Assembly: GCA_011947345.1 (NCBI GenBank)
Contig: JAAVTG010000519.1
Location: forward strand, 248,001-312,000
DNA: 64,000 bases
Direction: 5' to 3'
Source: Phytophthora quininea
Taxonomy: Eukaryota > Oomycota > Peronosporomycetes > Peronosporales > Peronosporaceae
The notes beneath the pieces are model-generated. The model had not been told where the DNA came from. It searched no databases and saw only the letters and a program-made list of their open reading frames with translations. The position numbers were made by a program, and so were the translations under genes. Shown here in pieces: positions 9,416 through 19,718 of this stretch; position 1 is the stretch's first letter, and each line of letters opens with the position of its first letter.

Positions 9416-12120
9416 ATGGGTCGGCAATCTCTTACCCCCGAAGAGTTGCTGTGGAGCAAGTCACACAAGTACACCTCCATGACCTGCAAGCTCAACCAGG
9501 TCTGCTCGGACGATCTGCTGCGAGAAGAGATCGAGGCGTCTGTCAAGGCTCTTCACAAAGTCGCGGTGGAGACTTGGCACGCAGCTAATCTCCACATGTT
9601 GAAGTGCTGTGCCACTGGTTGGCGCTGCCCAGATCTGACCGACGAGTTCTTTTACACGTGCTGTACCGAGGTGCTGCAAAAGCGAGCGGATGGCTCTGTT
9701 GGTCCCCCTTCTGTGTATGATCGTGTTCACGCCGGCCAAGGCATGGAGATCGAAGCCAAGTATCGGCTGCTTCAAACGATCTACGAGTACAAGGTTAACC
9801 GGCACCGCTCCCAACGGTACAGTCCTGTGATGATGAAGTGTTACAGCTCGCTGCTGTACGACCTGTCGACGCAGATGGAGATCAACGCAACAAAAACACG
9901 CAGTCTTGCCGTTTATCAAGTGTCTGTGCATGTACATTACCATAACGTACGGCGCCAGTTCAAGGCAGACTAGTTGCATTATTGTGGTGTTGGAGAACAC
10001 ACAAGATCGTCAAGTTTGGCTTCCTTGCAATGCACACAACAAATTCGCCGAGTCTAAGGTCGGCGACTCTGTGTGGCCTGCGCTAGGGTTGTCCCTTCGC
10101 GATTCGGCCCTTCCGGGACAGCGGTGGAATTGCTCCGCAGTCACCAGCTACCAATCTCTCCAGAGGCCTGCCTGAGCTTAGCCGCCTCCGTTCCTCAACC
10201 CTGTGACCTCACACCAAGGATGGACGTCGGCGTGTGAGCGCTTTACAGACCACCGAGCGCAGCGTACGCCTGACTAGAAGATTAACGACGTTCTGGGTTA
10301 GAGACCCGTCGACTCGCCAAGTTGGCGAGATTTGTCTTCGCTGGTAGCGAGAAATGCCCTTCCCCGGGCCGACCTTAACTCTTGGCGCTACCAGTCGCTT
10401 CCCCTACAAGCTATGCCTCTCGGGGAACGACGGCAGACATCCAGCCCGTGCAGGGACTTACAGGAAGAGTGTGCACTTGTCTAGGACTTGGAAAATTCCA
10501 CTCTGCTAGTTATATCGTAGTCTTCTGTGGAGACTCTCAGGGGTTTCCGTTTCCTATCCTTTCTATACAAATATGCAATGAAATGGTCCGTTACTACTCC
10601 TACATCGCACACGGCGACCTCTGCCACAACGGCTCTTCGCGCCCTGCGACCCTTCGTGACCAAAGATCTTGAGCTCTTCAAGTTGAGATCGAGTCTCTCG
10701 CCAAGTCGAAGTCGACCCTTCGCCAAGTCTGGCCAGACTCGACTGGACTTCGCTGAGTCGGATAAGACCGACTCGCTGAGTCTTCTTAAGTCGCACTCGC
10801 CAACTGTGTACCACACACAGTTCGCTTACTTTTGGCTGATAGCCTGAGCCATGGCATATGCCAGAACGGAGGATTTGCTACACCACATTATCAAGGAGAT
10901 ATTTTATCAACATGGAGGTGGTCCAGTGGGAGAACAAGCAACGGAGGTGAGACTGATGTTTGGCATGATCCCGACGAAACGAAGATCATTCGAGAAGACA
11001 GGTTACTTTGTGGGTCGTCTGCGAGAGATTCTAAGAGTGGTGGTGGAGCGACAGCTCGACGCTCCTCGGGAGAAGGGCGTGCGCTTGTTTTCCTTGCTAC
11101 CACACGCCAACACATTTGTACCACAACACATTACCATCAACACTAGCTTTCTGCGCAACCTGTGCGCCCTCGTTTTCCAGAGGCATGGTGTGCGTCTGTG
11201 CGGTAGCCAAGAATCGATGCACCATGGACCTACGCGGGAAGCGCACATCAAAAAACAACAAAGAGGTGGTCATGCGAATGGTATTTGATGTATCGAGATA
11301 CGAGACTGCCCAACGGAGCTCGCCATTTCGTGGAGATATTTTTCGAGACCTCGACCCCGCCACAAAGAAACACCCAGCTAGTCATCTCTTCACCAATTAG
11401 ATCAAGACGGACGGAGTGAATGCTTCAATCCTATTGCGGAAACGCTGCGACTACGAGCACTCGCCGGATGCTCAAAATCAAAAGCATATGAAGAACACGT
11501 ACAAGTACAAAAAGCAGCCTTATGATCCCGAGTATTACCAACGTACCGGCAGGTATCACCCGGACGCCTTCCGCCGAAATCGCTGAGTTCAAAGTCGGGG
11601 TAGGCGCAAACGACAGAAGAAGAATCACTACTACAAAGATGGCAAAAATACCGCGGAGATCTCCTCTCTCGAGTATTGGCACGAGGCAGGCTACTATGAT
11701 CAGCAGCGTTTGTTCAAATGGCTCAAACAGGACAACAAACAGGACAGCCCCGATACGTAGCAGCGCTTAACGTCATTCCCAGCCACGTACGCCGACAAAC
11801 CTCACTATGCTCGGTAAAGAGCTCGACTACTTGGTCGACTTCTTTTGAATGCATCTCGCAACTGGCAGTTTTCCAACACGGTCAGGAAGCAGAATGCGTT
11901 CGCCGGCTTTGCCAAGTGGCTTGTGCCGAAGGTCAGCGTGCAAGTTTGTATTGGTTATGGCGACTGGACTCGCCGAGCTCGCATCCCCCCTTGGCAGCCA
12001 AGCCGCCGGAGCACCGCAATCGGAGACTCGTACGGCGCCAAACAGTGCAAAATGGATAGGACACATAATCTTCTTTTGCTACCCAGTGTCCATAATATTA
12101 ATCAAGCAGGCCCCTCTCAG
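9416..12120 (+). pseudogene. Decayed TnpB-like / Fanzor-type gene (interrupted)
   Basis: Two blocks read like one eukaryotic TnpB-like (Fanzor) protein. 9416-9973 is an N-terminal helical part (HKVAVETWHAANLHMLKC, FFYTCC, later MEINATKT). From 10851 come FSLLPHANTFVPQHITI (11086-11136), TDGVNASILLRK (11407-11442), ISSLEYWHEAGYY (11659-11697), CIGYGDWTR (11947-11973) and RTHNLLLL near 12060. The order and wording of TDG, S-x-E-Y-x-H-x-G and G-x-GDW match my memory of Fanzor1/TnpB-like proteins around the RuvC core. Frames change several times, stops interrupt it, and I cannot find the RuvC-I DPG or the CxxC finger. About 870 bp of other DNA splits the two blocks. Assignment by recollection only. 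Confidence 0.45.
9981..10816. mobile_element. Possible solo LTR inside the TnpB-like relic
   Basis: The insert between the two halves of the relic begins TGTGGTGTTGG at 9981 and ends about CCAACTGTGTACCACA, giving imperfect inverted TGTGGT/ACCACA termini as in LTRs. It carries no ORF with family features and has short direct motifs (CGCCAAGTC/CGCTGAGTC) at 10,700-10,780. I could not find a target-site duplication, so the boundaries and class are uncertain. Confidence 0.25.
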
Positions 12121-12239
12121 TAACTTGTGTACTACCGGTAGTATGGTGTTCATTACGAAGTTGGAAAGGCAAGTTTAAGGCATTTCAACAGCAGTTATCT
12201 CATGGCCGTCACTCGTTACAATCATCGTATCCCCTTGGT

Positions 12240-13264
12240 TGCTTGTTGCCTTTCATCGCCAGTTGGTTGACCCGATAAGTTTGCCCAGCTTGGGAGCGGC
12301 ACGGCAAACGACCAACTCGGCGATTGATATCGATACGAATGGAGCCACAGCACCGTGTCTTCCTCGCAGTCCACTGGTCGATTCTCCTTCGCAGCTGTAC
12401 AGGCCTCACAAACTCGAATACACCGCTTTTCTTCATCCTCATCGACTTCCTCCTCGCTTCCGTCGGCTGGGATTGAATCAGCCGGACGTTCTTCGACCTT
12501 GCTCTCAGTTTCCCTAGTCATTGTTTTTCTGATCTTCTTTGGTCCATACATGGGGTCGTTTACGATCGGGAACCCGAGGTGCTGCAGGTGGACGCGGATC
12601 TGGTGTGTGCGTCCCGTGACCAGCAAGCACTCGACAATACTTTCGCCACCTACAGCTTCCTCGTCGACGCACTAACGTGATGCAGGCTTTTGAATCGGGT
12701 GAGTCGGTCACTCCGCGAAGATGCCCCTGCCTAGGAGAAACCATTCCAATTGGAGCCGTCACGCGCCAGAATCCGTCGTGAGCGCTCTCAATTTTCACCA
12801 GCCCTGAACTTAGTCCTTGGACGTCTGCAAGCCCTTCCTCATCTGTAGGAAACTCGCCCTGCACTCTGGCCACGTAAAACTTTTGCACCGATCTATCACA
12901 GCTTCCGTCCGTAGACGTCGCTGTGAGCTCTGCCGTCAGACTGCGAGCTTTGTCCGCAGACTTGGCCAGTATCAGCAGCCCGGATGTGAGTCGATCCAGA
13001 CGATGCACCGGAAACAGCTCCAGCTTCCGATCCAAACCCACTGGATGTGAATTGAGTCGGACGAGTCCCAACTGCACAGCCTGCCTGCAGTACTCGGTCG
13101 AGAGCGTCGGGAATTCCGCCGCAAACAGCTCGTGCAGTGATCTGCCACTCCACCGACCTTTGGCAAACAGCGCAAAGCGATGCACGTACGGCTCGATGCT
13201 GTGGATTATACAGCCTGCCGTTGCTCGGTTGGCGCAGGTGGACGACGTACACTTCCCATAGTGA
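12240..13264 (-). pseudogene. RluA-type pseudouridine synthase pseudogene (copy of 26977-28479)
   Basis: Near-identical to the intact gene at 26977-28479 but broken. The 5' end is missing: homology starts at HYGKCTSSTC. An in-frame deletion of about 80 codons removes the DKPSGLPVHPTG block, joining LVRLNS...GLD directly to RKLELFPVHRLDRLTSG. A two-base loss (GAGG for GAGGGG) near 12655 shifts the frame, and the 3' end departs after GDERQQ. The segment before the deletion differs from the parent at several residues; the part after it is almost unchanged. It cannot make a working enzyme although the HRLDRLTSG catalytic motif survives. Confidence 0.88.
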
Positions 13265-13279
13265 ACTCTGTCAGCGCTC

Positions 13280-15340
13280 AAGACGAAGAGGATTTTCAGT
13301 CCAAATTCCAGGAGGCGAGGGAGGCGGTCGCTCTGTTGGCGGTGGTGGCTCAAATGGACCATGCTGCCTGGAAATATCTACTGACCAAGTTCTGCAACTT
13401 AGCGTTTGGAAACCATAGCGGAGAAATGTTCGAGATGGAGACCCCAGCCCACTTCTCGCTGAAAATGGACCTGAAAGGGCAGAGATACCGAGGGCTGTCT
13501 GGATCTGGTGGCGTTATGTGACGCGAATCAATGGGAACGTGTCAGGTCCGAGGTCCAAGGAGCACTGGCGAAGATTGCGATACTTTGCCCAACGCACGAG
13601 AGGTCTCGACGTTAAGATTTCGGTGAGGGCACACTTCGATTCCAGTAATGATAAAGACAGCGGCTCGAGAAGCGTTGTAGTCCATCAACGAGTGTTGGAG
13701 CTGACGGAAGAGCTCTGGGGATCCGACAGGCGGAAGAGCCATCCAAAAGCAATGGAGGGCATATGAATTGAGTACAAATAAACGTGTTGTTCCTCCAGGG
13801 CCTTTACGGTGCACGTTTGTGCTGCAGCCGATGGAGGCGGAATCTGGGAAGCATTTTGAGCACATCGACCTGATAAACTCCGTGACGAACTTGGTCAACG
13901 AGGTTGTTGCCGCTTTGCTGCACCTACCACCCAAGTTTACAGACGTGAACACTTCGATTGCATCCGATGGCAACTGATTTCGGCCACAACTCCCCCAGCC
14001 CAGTGTTTGCAAGCGATAACTACTGTTCCGTACTCTGCAAAAGCGCAGATTCAAGGCAGCGTCAGATAGGGAGAATGCTTCTGTTCTGTGGGCGAAACTC
14101 TGGGACCGCGGACTTTGTCGTCTTGGCATCTGCTTTAGTAACGAACAGAACGACAAAGTTCGTGGTGGTCGCACTGGACGCTAACGAAGTCGTTAATGAT
14201 TATCACAGAGAAGAGTTTTGGCGGTGGATGGCGTACGGACTATTTTCAATTCGAGCACAGAAGTCTTTTTCGTTTGAATCGCTCGAGCTCCCTCTCATTT
14301 CGAGAATGACCACAAGAGACGTGGTTTTGTTCCAAAGCATTTTGACCCAGAAGCAGCGCTTTGCGATTGTCCTGAAGGCATTATTCCTGATCGAGATACC
14401 ACATTGATGGTTACGGTTTGACGAGCAACAGCAGCCGATAAAGGTTCTCATCCTCTGATGTTTGCAACTCCAATAGGTTCCGTCCGGACTTTCAGCGTCG
14501 ACGGACGGAGCAAGTAAGGTACGCGCGAGTGGACTTGCTGTTTGATAATCCTGAGGAATGTGGTCGAGGTGGACTGGAATCTCTAAGTTATCGTTTCAAA
14601 ACCTTACGGCATTTCAAGTCGATGGATTAGCGAGCTTCATCTCGGCAACCAGGAGTTCACTGAACTCGTGACTATCGACTACGACTGCCGTGATTCCAAT
14701 GGAAACTCCATCGAAGACCAAGTAGAACTGAACGATGCGATCCTGGAAAGCTGTCCAAACCTACAGGAACAGGTGATTTGGAAACGGGTTGCAGTTGCCC
14801 GCTTCAATTTCGACGATGAACTTCTTGAAATCTGTGTGAATTGCGACGATATTGCCACGTATGGCCAACGATACTGGTAACCCGCTAGCCCGACGTTTTT
14901 GTCGATTGCGTGTCCGACTAAACAACATCAGTGAGTCCGTTATTGTTAACGGCGTTGACACGATACAGCAGAGCTTATCTCAAGCTAAAGTTGTCATGGA
15001 GGCGCTGCTGGGGATGTTGAGTGTGATCAAGAATACCTAGATGTCGTAGCACCCGTCGAACTCAACAACTATTTGGATGCCTTCCGAGCGCATCATCTCG
15101 GACCGATTGATCGATTCTACAAGTTGTCGAGGGTGTGCAAAGCGGCGTTTCTGAGCATGCTTCCAGTGGTGAGAACGTCGACCTCACCGCGAAAGAAGCA
15201 GAAGCGTGGTCGACCGCAGTCGAAATCTGCTCGCTACAGCCTGGACCAACTGGCGCTGTCGAATATTTTCGCGTTCGCAGGCTCTTCGCCACGTTTACTT
15301 TCGCTGCGACGCATTCAACTCGGACAAGTGTGAAGAGCGC
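13280..15340 (+). pseudogene. Decayed member of an unrecognised repetitive gene family
   Basis: Overlapping short frames share one direction but shift repeatedly (13,280-13,500; 13,520-13,980; 13,960-14,400; 14,460-14,880; 14,850-15,040; 15,130-15,360). Protein-like blocks include VVVALDANEV...EEFWRWMAYGLFS followed by SFESLELPLIS, then VRTFSVDGRSK, then IDYDCRDSNGN. These wordings recall a large oomycete family of unknown function that I have seen in Phytophthora proteins. I cannot name it or verify this. No uninterrupted ORF exceeds 150 residues, so it is read as a relic. Confidence 0.4.
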
Positions 15341-15440
15341 ATTTAATAAGAGAACTGCTTGAGCTACATGAGGTCAACGGGTTGTTGTCGAAAAGCGGCC
15401 GAGAAGTTTACGGTGCGCCCCGGGAAGCATAACGATTGAC

Positions 15441-16368
15441 TCAACCGATAATCTTTCTGACGTGTTGCTTGCGCGTAGTGCTCAATAACACAATCATGCT
15501 GGGCTCTTTGCGGAAGTCTTGCCATTCATCGATCCACTTCGTGGCGGTAACAAGATGAAGATTTTCAAAGCACTCGTCGCCGTGGTCTTTGCCATGACGC
15601 AAGCGGGTGCTGAAGACCCAAGCATTGACGGCAGGAAGCTGCAAGGACGTGAGTACCAGTCTGCTCCGAGTCCGAACTACAACGAGCGCCCATGCACTTA
15701 CACCAACCGCTGTCACAGAGACGCTTGAGAGAGTCAACCCCGCCCAGCCGTTCGGTAGAGTTTGATAAAGCGTGAAATGAAAATCAAACTGGGATTTCCC
15801 CACCACAACTTCATCGGAATTGCCCCTACTAGTCGGATAGTTGAGCGCCCATCGCGGATGTATTCCGCCAGGACCGATGGCCTCCTTGTAGTCCTTTAGG
15901 AGAGATGGCAGTCTGGCCTTGAAGCCCTTCCAATTCCGGGTCGATCCGATCTTGTTCAGGAGTAGACCGACGCCGTCTCCAAAGTAAAACTCGTACTCGC
16001 TCAGCTCAATGAAATAACAGCACTCGAAGGTGTCGAGGTTGTGAAGCTCCACCAGCGGGTAGATCAGGTTGCTTGGGGCGGGCACGAATCGAATGGCCGA
16101 CACTGCCTGCTGCCAGAGCTTCCCAGCTCGGCGCGAGAGCATGTCGTCCAAGAGCTCCCACCGGACCACGGCACGGAGCTCCGCCAGGACGATATACCGC
16201 TTGGCGTCCGGCGGCTCCAGGTGGACCTCCGTGCCGTCCAGCTTGAAGGTCTTGTACGGGAGCTCGCGCCTCGGTCGTGCCTGTGCAACAGAACTCCCAG
16301 ATTTGAATTGTGATCAGAGGCAGTGTACCCCATACAAACAACAAGTGAAAAATACTGCGAGAATCCAT
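15441..16368 (-). CDS. Unknown protein, two exons, 3' end doubtful
   Basis: Inferred first exon 16368-16336 (MDSRSIFHLLF), a 55-nt intron (16335-16281, GTATGG to TTGCACAG), then exon 2 from 16280. Splicing opens a coherent frame (RRELPYKTFKLDGTEVHLE, YIVLAELRAVVRWELLDD, FIELSEYEFYFGDGVG). The start lies 60 nt from the divergent PDCD2 start. The frame runs to 15441, but its last 90 or so codons are antisense to the secreted-peptide gene and resemble no protein; the true 3' end may have been replaced near 15,760. No domain is recognised. Confidence 0.5.
15555..15728 (+). CDS. Small secreted di-cysteine peptide (dispersed family member)
   Basis: 57-residue precursor. A signal peptide MKIFKALVAVVFAMTQAGA is followed by a short mature peptide containing SIDGRKLQG and ending RPCTYTNRCHRDA. 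The CX5C pair and surrounding RPCTYxNxC are shared with copies at 44-47 kb. The 3' flank also shares GTTCGGTAGAGTTT with the copy ending at 45049, so homology extends past the stop. The reading frame is intact. It lies antisense to the 3' end of the gene at 16368-15441. No known peptide family is recognised; a secreted, possibly disulphide-stapled peptide is inferred. Confidence 0.65.
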   Translation: MKIFKALVAVVFAMTQAGAEDPSIDGRKLQGREYQSAPSPNYNERPCTYTNRCHRDA

Positions 16369-16428
16369 ATGGTTACTGCCCACCCGAAACGCGGATGGTT
16401 GTCACTGCGTCAACCAACTGCAGCAGCG

Positions 16429-17809
16429 ATGAGCGACTCGGAGGACGACGTGCTCGACTACAACGAGGGCCCGGAGGTGGAGCTGGGCTTCGTCTGCGAG
16501 GATCCACTGCCTCTCGACGCTGTCGCTCTGCATAGCGAGCCGGACTGGACCAAGTGGGACGGCGGACGCGTCGGAGGCCGCCCCAGTTGGCTCTGCCCAG
16601 CGCCTCAGAGCGTCCCCAGCAGCGACCAACTGCAGTGCAGCGAGTGCCACCACCCGCTGTCTCTCTTGCTGCAAATCTACTGCCCTCTGGACGACCAGGA
16701 GGACGCTTTCCACCGCAGCTTGTACGTCTTTGTGTGTCGCTCTGACGGTTGCAGTCGCCAAGGAGACGGCAACGTGTTCCGGTCGCAGCTGCCCAAAGTC
16801 AACAGCTTTTACTCGGAAGAGGGAGGGGCGATGCAGCCGAAGCAGTGCGATAAGCTGGAGCTGTGTGCGCTCTGTGGACAGAAGGCGGCGTTCAAGTGCA
16901 GCGCTTGCCATGTGGCCCAGTACTGCTCCAAAGCGCACCAGAAAGACCACTGGTCTGCCGGACACAAGCAGAGCTGCGGACAGTGGTGAGAGATGAAAGT
17001 GTGTGTTGTGCGAGTATAGTGTTTGTGCTGACGTTTAGTGCTGCAGTTTGGAGACGCAGACGCTGGTGGAGACGGACGAGACTCGAGAGAAGTTGATGAA
17101 GGGGACCAAGTGGGTCTTCCCAGAGCAGGAGCTGGAGATTGACCACGAGCCGGACAGTAGCGAAGCTGCGAACGAGTGCGTGCGTGGAGGATTTAATGGT
17201 GGATCAACTGCGCTAATGGTGGTGTATTTGCGATCGACAGATACGAGGCGAAGCTGATGGCCGAGTTTGAGAAGAGTACGTTGATTCTAGTGTGTCAGAA
17301 ATGTGGTTAATGAGGTTGTGCTAACAGTTCGCTCATCAGACAAGCAGAAGGAAAATCAGAAGCGCGAGGGCGACGAGAATGACCCTTTTGCGGGCGATGA
17401 TTTGGACGTCACTCAACGCGAGCTGAACGAAGCGCTAGGACACACCAAAGACCAGGACCCGCAGTACGTGCGGTTTCTCACCCGCGTAGCATTGGCCAAG
17501 GACCAGGTGCTGCGGTATGCGCGCTGGGAGAATGAGGCTGTGCTTTGGGTGCATTCGGAAGGCACGCACACAGGTGATGTGCCGCCCTGCGATCGCTGCG
17601 GGGGCGAGCGAAAGTTCGAGTTTCAGGTGCTTCCACAGCTTCTCAACTACTTGGGAGTTGATCAACAAAGCTCTCTGGGCGATATCGCTTCTCGCAGTTG
17701 CGAGTGGGGGACGCTGGCGGTCTACACGTGTGCCAAGAGCTGCCCACTTGAGACTCAATGCGCTCAAGAGTTCTTGCACTACCAACCCGCCTACGCTGGC
17801 ACTGCCTAG
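16429..17809 (+). CDS. PDCD2: PDCD2-like protein with MYND zinc finger
   Basis: Four exons: 16429-16985, 17047-17175, 17241-17275 and 17340-17809. Introns are 61, 65 and 64 nt, giving 396 residues with no frame break. The N-terminal half has ELGFVCE and the W-x-x-WDGGRVGGRPSWL block. Residues ~145-183 form a MYND finger (CALCGQKAAFKCSAC, then CSKAHQKDHW...HKQSC). The PDCD2 C-terminal domain follows, with YARWENEAVLWV, CDRCGGERKFEFQVLPQLL and a final CTYTC-like Cys pair. PDCD2 and yeast Tsr4 act as dedicated chaperones of ribosomal protein uS5 (Rps2) in 40S assembly; this role is inferred from the family. Confidence 0.93.
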
Positions 17810-18024
17810 ACGCTAATCAACTTCATGTTCACCCATATTTTTAGCGGTTGTGTGCTGTAGGCGTCCGACGCGGAGGTCGCTTTTCGTCTTCGCACCTTGA
17901 GGAGGACATTGGACTATTGATAAGCTCCGACCGCCACATCTGATGATGATGGCTCTGCGTGTGTAGTCACATGCAAGCCATTCGGGAAATTGACAGCACC
18001 AGCAAACGCTAACGTAGAGCAAGG

Positions 18025-19618
18025 ATGTCGTCGCTGCGTGTCCGGGCGAAAAACAAGCTGCTGACGGCACTCGGAGCCGCCAAGCCCAGCACGAATGTGG
18101 CGTTCGACTTGGCCTACTCGGATTTCGAGAATATGCTCGCGAGGCTCACGGCGCTCGATTCGGCTGTACGGGGCTATGCTGGCGCGTTGAAGAACTTTCA
18201 TGGCTCGGCGAGTTCTATGATCGGCGCGATTGATCGGATGGCTTTCGGCGGCGGCGGGTCCGCAAGCCTTCAAGGACCATCTCCTGGGACGACCGAGATG
18301 CAGCAGCTGGCAGGAGAAGCTCGTGTGGCTTGCGCTGATGGAGACATGTTGGTGTTACAAGAAGCCACGACCCGACTCGAAGAGGAAGTGTTGCTCCCGA
18401 TGAAAGGTTGGATCAAACACGCCCAAGGTCTGCAGCAACAAACAGCAGCGTTCCAAGAGCAGAAAGCTCTTTACGACCACTACACTCGCAAGGTGGCGAC
18501 ACTACGCGAGACGCACGACAAGAAGACGAGCAACCGGCAGCATGAGAAGCCCAAGGACACGGAGCGCATGTTCCGCAACGAGCAGAAGTTGGCGTCCACG
18601 ACGCAAGAGTACACTCGCGTGTCGGACGCCATTGTGCGTGACCTGCGAGCTTTCGTGCTGTCACGAGATGCTGCGTTGGCTCCACTACTCCGACGTATAC
18701 TGCGTGGGCGTGTTATCTACGCGGCTCGGATGAATGAAGCCTCAGCTCGTATTCGCACGTTGTTGGACGACGGTGTCGAGGAAGCGGAGGGTGGCGGTGT
18801 CCTTGGCCAGTTCACAGCACTCGCTCAAGGCGGTCCTGCTGTTAATGCGTCGGTAATTGCTGCAGCTACTACTGTGGCTTCGACAACTGGTGTGACCAAG
18901 TCTTCATTCGACGACTTTGTCGGTACCTCTGCTCCTGGAGGTGTGGATGCCTTCGCGACGACACCTGTGCCTCGAACTCAAGAAATGCAGACAACTTCAC
19001 TCGCGAATGGCAGCTACGGCCTCTCAGCCCCACACTACCAACACTACGCCGACCTAAACAAGGCACAGGACAATGATTGGAATTCGTTCGCGTCGACCCC
19101 AATGCCGCCAACACAGGAGATGCAGATGCCGTCACCAACGAATGGCGACTTTGGTCTCTCGGAGCCGCACTACGCACAGCCGACCGAGTCAAATAAGCAA
19201 GCGGACAATGGCTGGAACTCGTTCGCGTCAACACCGATGCCGCCAACTCATGAGATGCACAAGCCATCGCCGATGGGTGCTAACTACACGCCACCACTCT
19301 CGGTTCCGCAGTTTATGACTGTGAGCTCACCTACGAACGCTGGAGCGAACTCATGGGGAAATGAATTTCCAGGCACAGCTCCAGTGTTCTCAACGATGCC
19401 TGCGCAAGCAGCACCCCGAGCGCCCAAGTGAGTGCCTGGGATGCTTTCCTCCGGCTTCGGCTCCGTCAGACCCGTTCCCAACCGCAGAGTGGGGTGCTCC
19501 GATCACCAGCGAAGCCCCTTGGCAGCAATCTCAACAGCAAGTGCCGGTGCATGAGTTTCGCGACATGCACGTGAACGCCCTGGGCGGTCCGCTGAACTCG
19601 TTCCGCGAGAAAAACTGA
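18025..19618 (+). CDS. BAR-domain protein with C-terminal WxxF repeats
   Basis: Residues ~1-240 are helical and BAR-like (FENMLARLTALDSAVRGYAG, a KHAQGLQQQTAAFQEQKALYDHY segment, and EYTRVSDAIVRDL), resembling amphiphysin/RVS161-type BARs. The rest is Pro/Thr/Ser-rich with imperfect repeats FAS/TTPxPxTxEMQ...S...GL. It carries several WxxF motifs (WNSF twice, WGNEF, WDAF), the type that binds AP-2 or clathrin adaptor ears. Near 19428-19452 two one-base losses appear: the frame stops after APRAPK, then resumes as SAWDAF and PPASAPSDPFPTAEW to FREKN. A membrane-bending endocytic adaptor is inferred. Confidence 0.75.
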
Positions 19619-19718
19619 TGATCATCGAGCACGACTAGATGTATAAGGTAAGACGTAGGGAGTAAAGGCACTTTTCCTCTATCCAATTGATTGCAAAAAC
19701 TGTAGTGACTCTCTTGCT

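Noticed and set aside
10660..10800. Short GACTCG/CGCCAAGTC repeats as a regulatory array
   Set aside because: Degenerate and irregularly spaced, inside a likely mobile insert; no evidence of a functional array.
19429..19490. Intron at the end of the BAR gene
   Set aside because: GTGAGT to CCGCAG would be 60 nt, but the resulting frame does not join the coherent SDPFPTAEW frame; two one-base losses explain it better.
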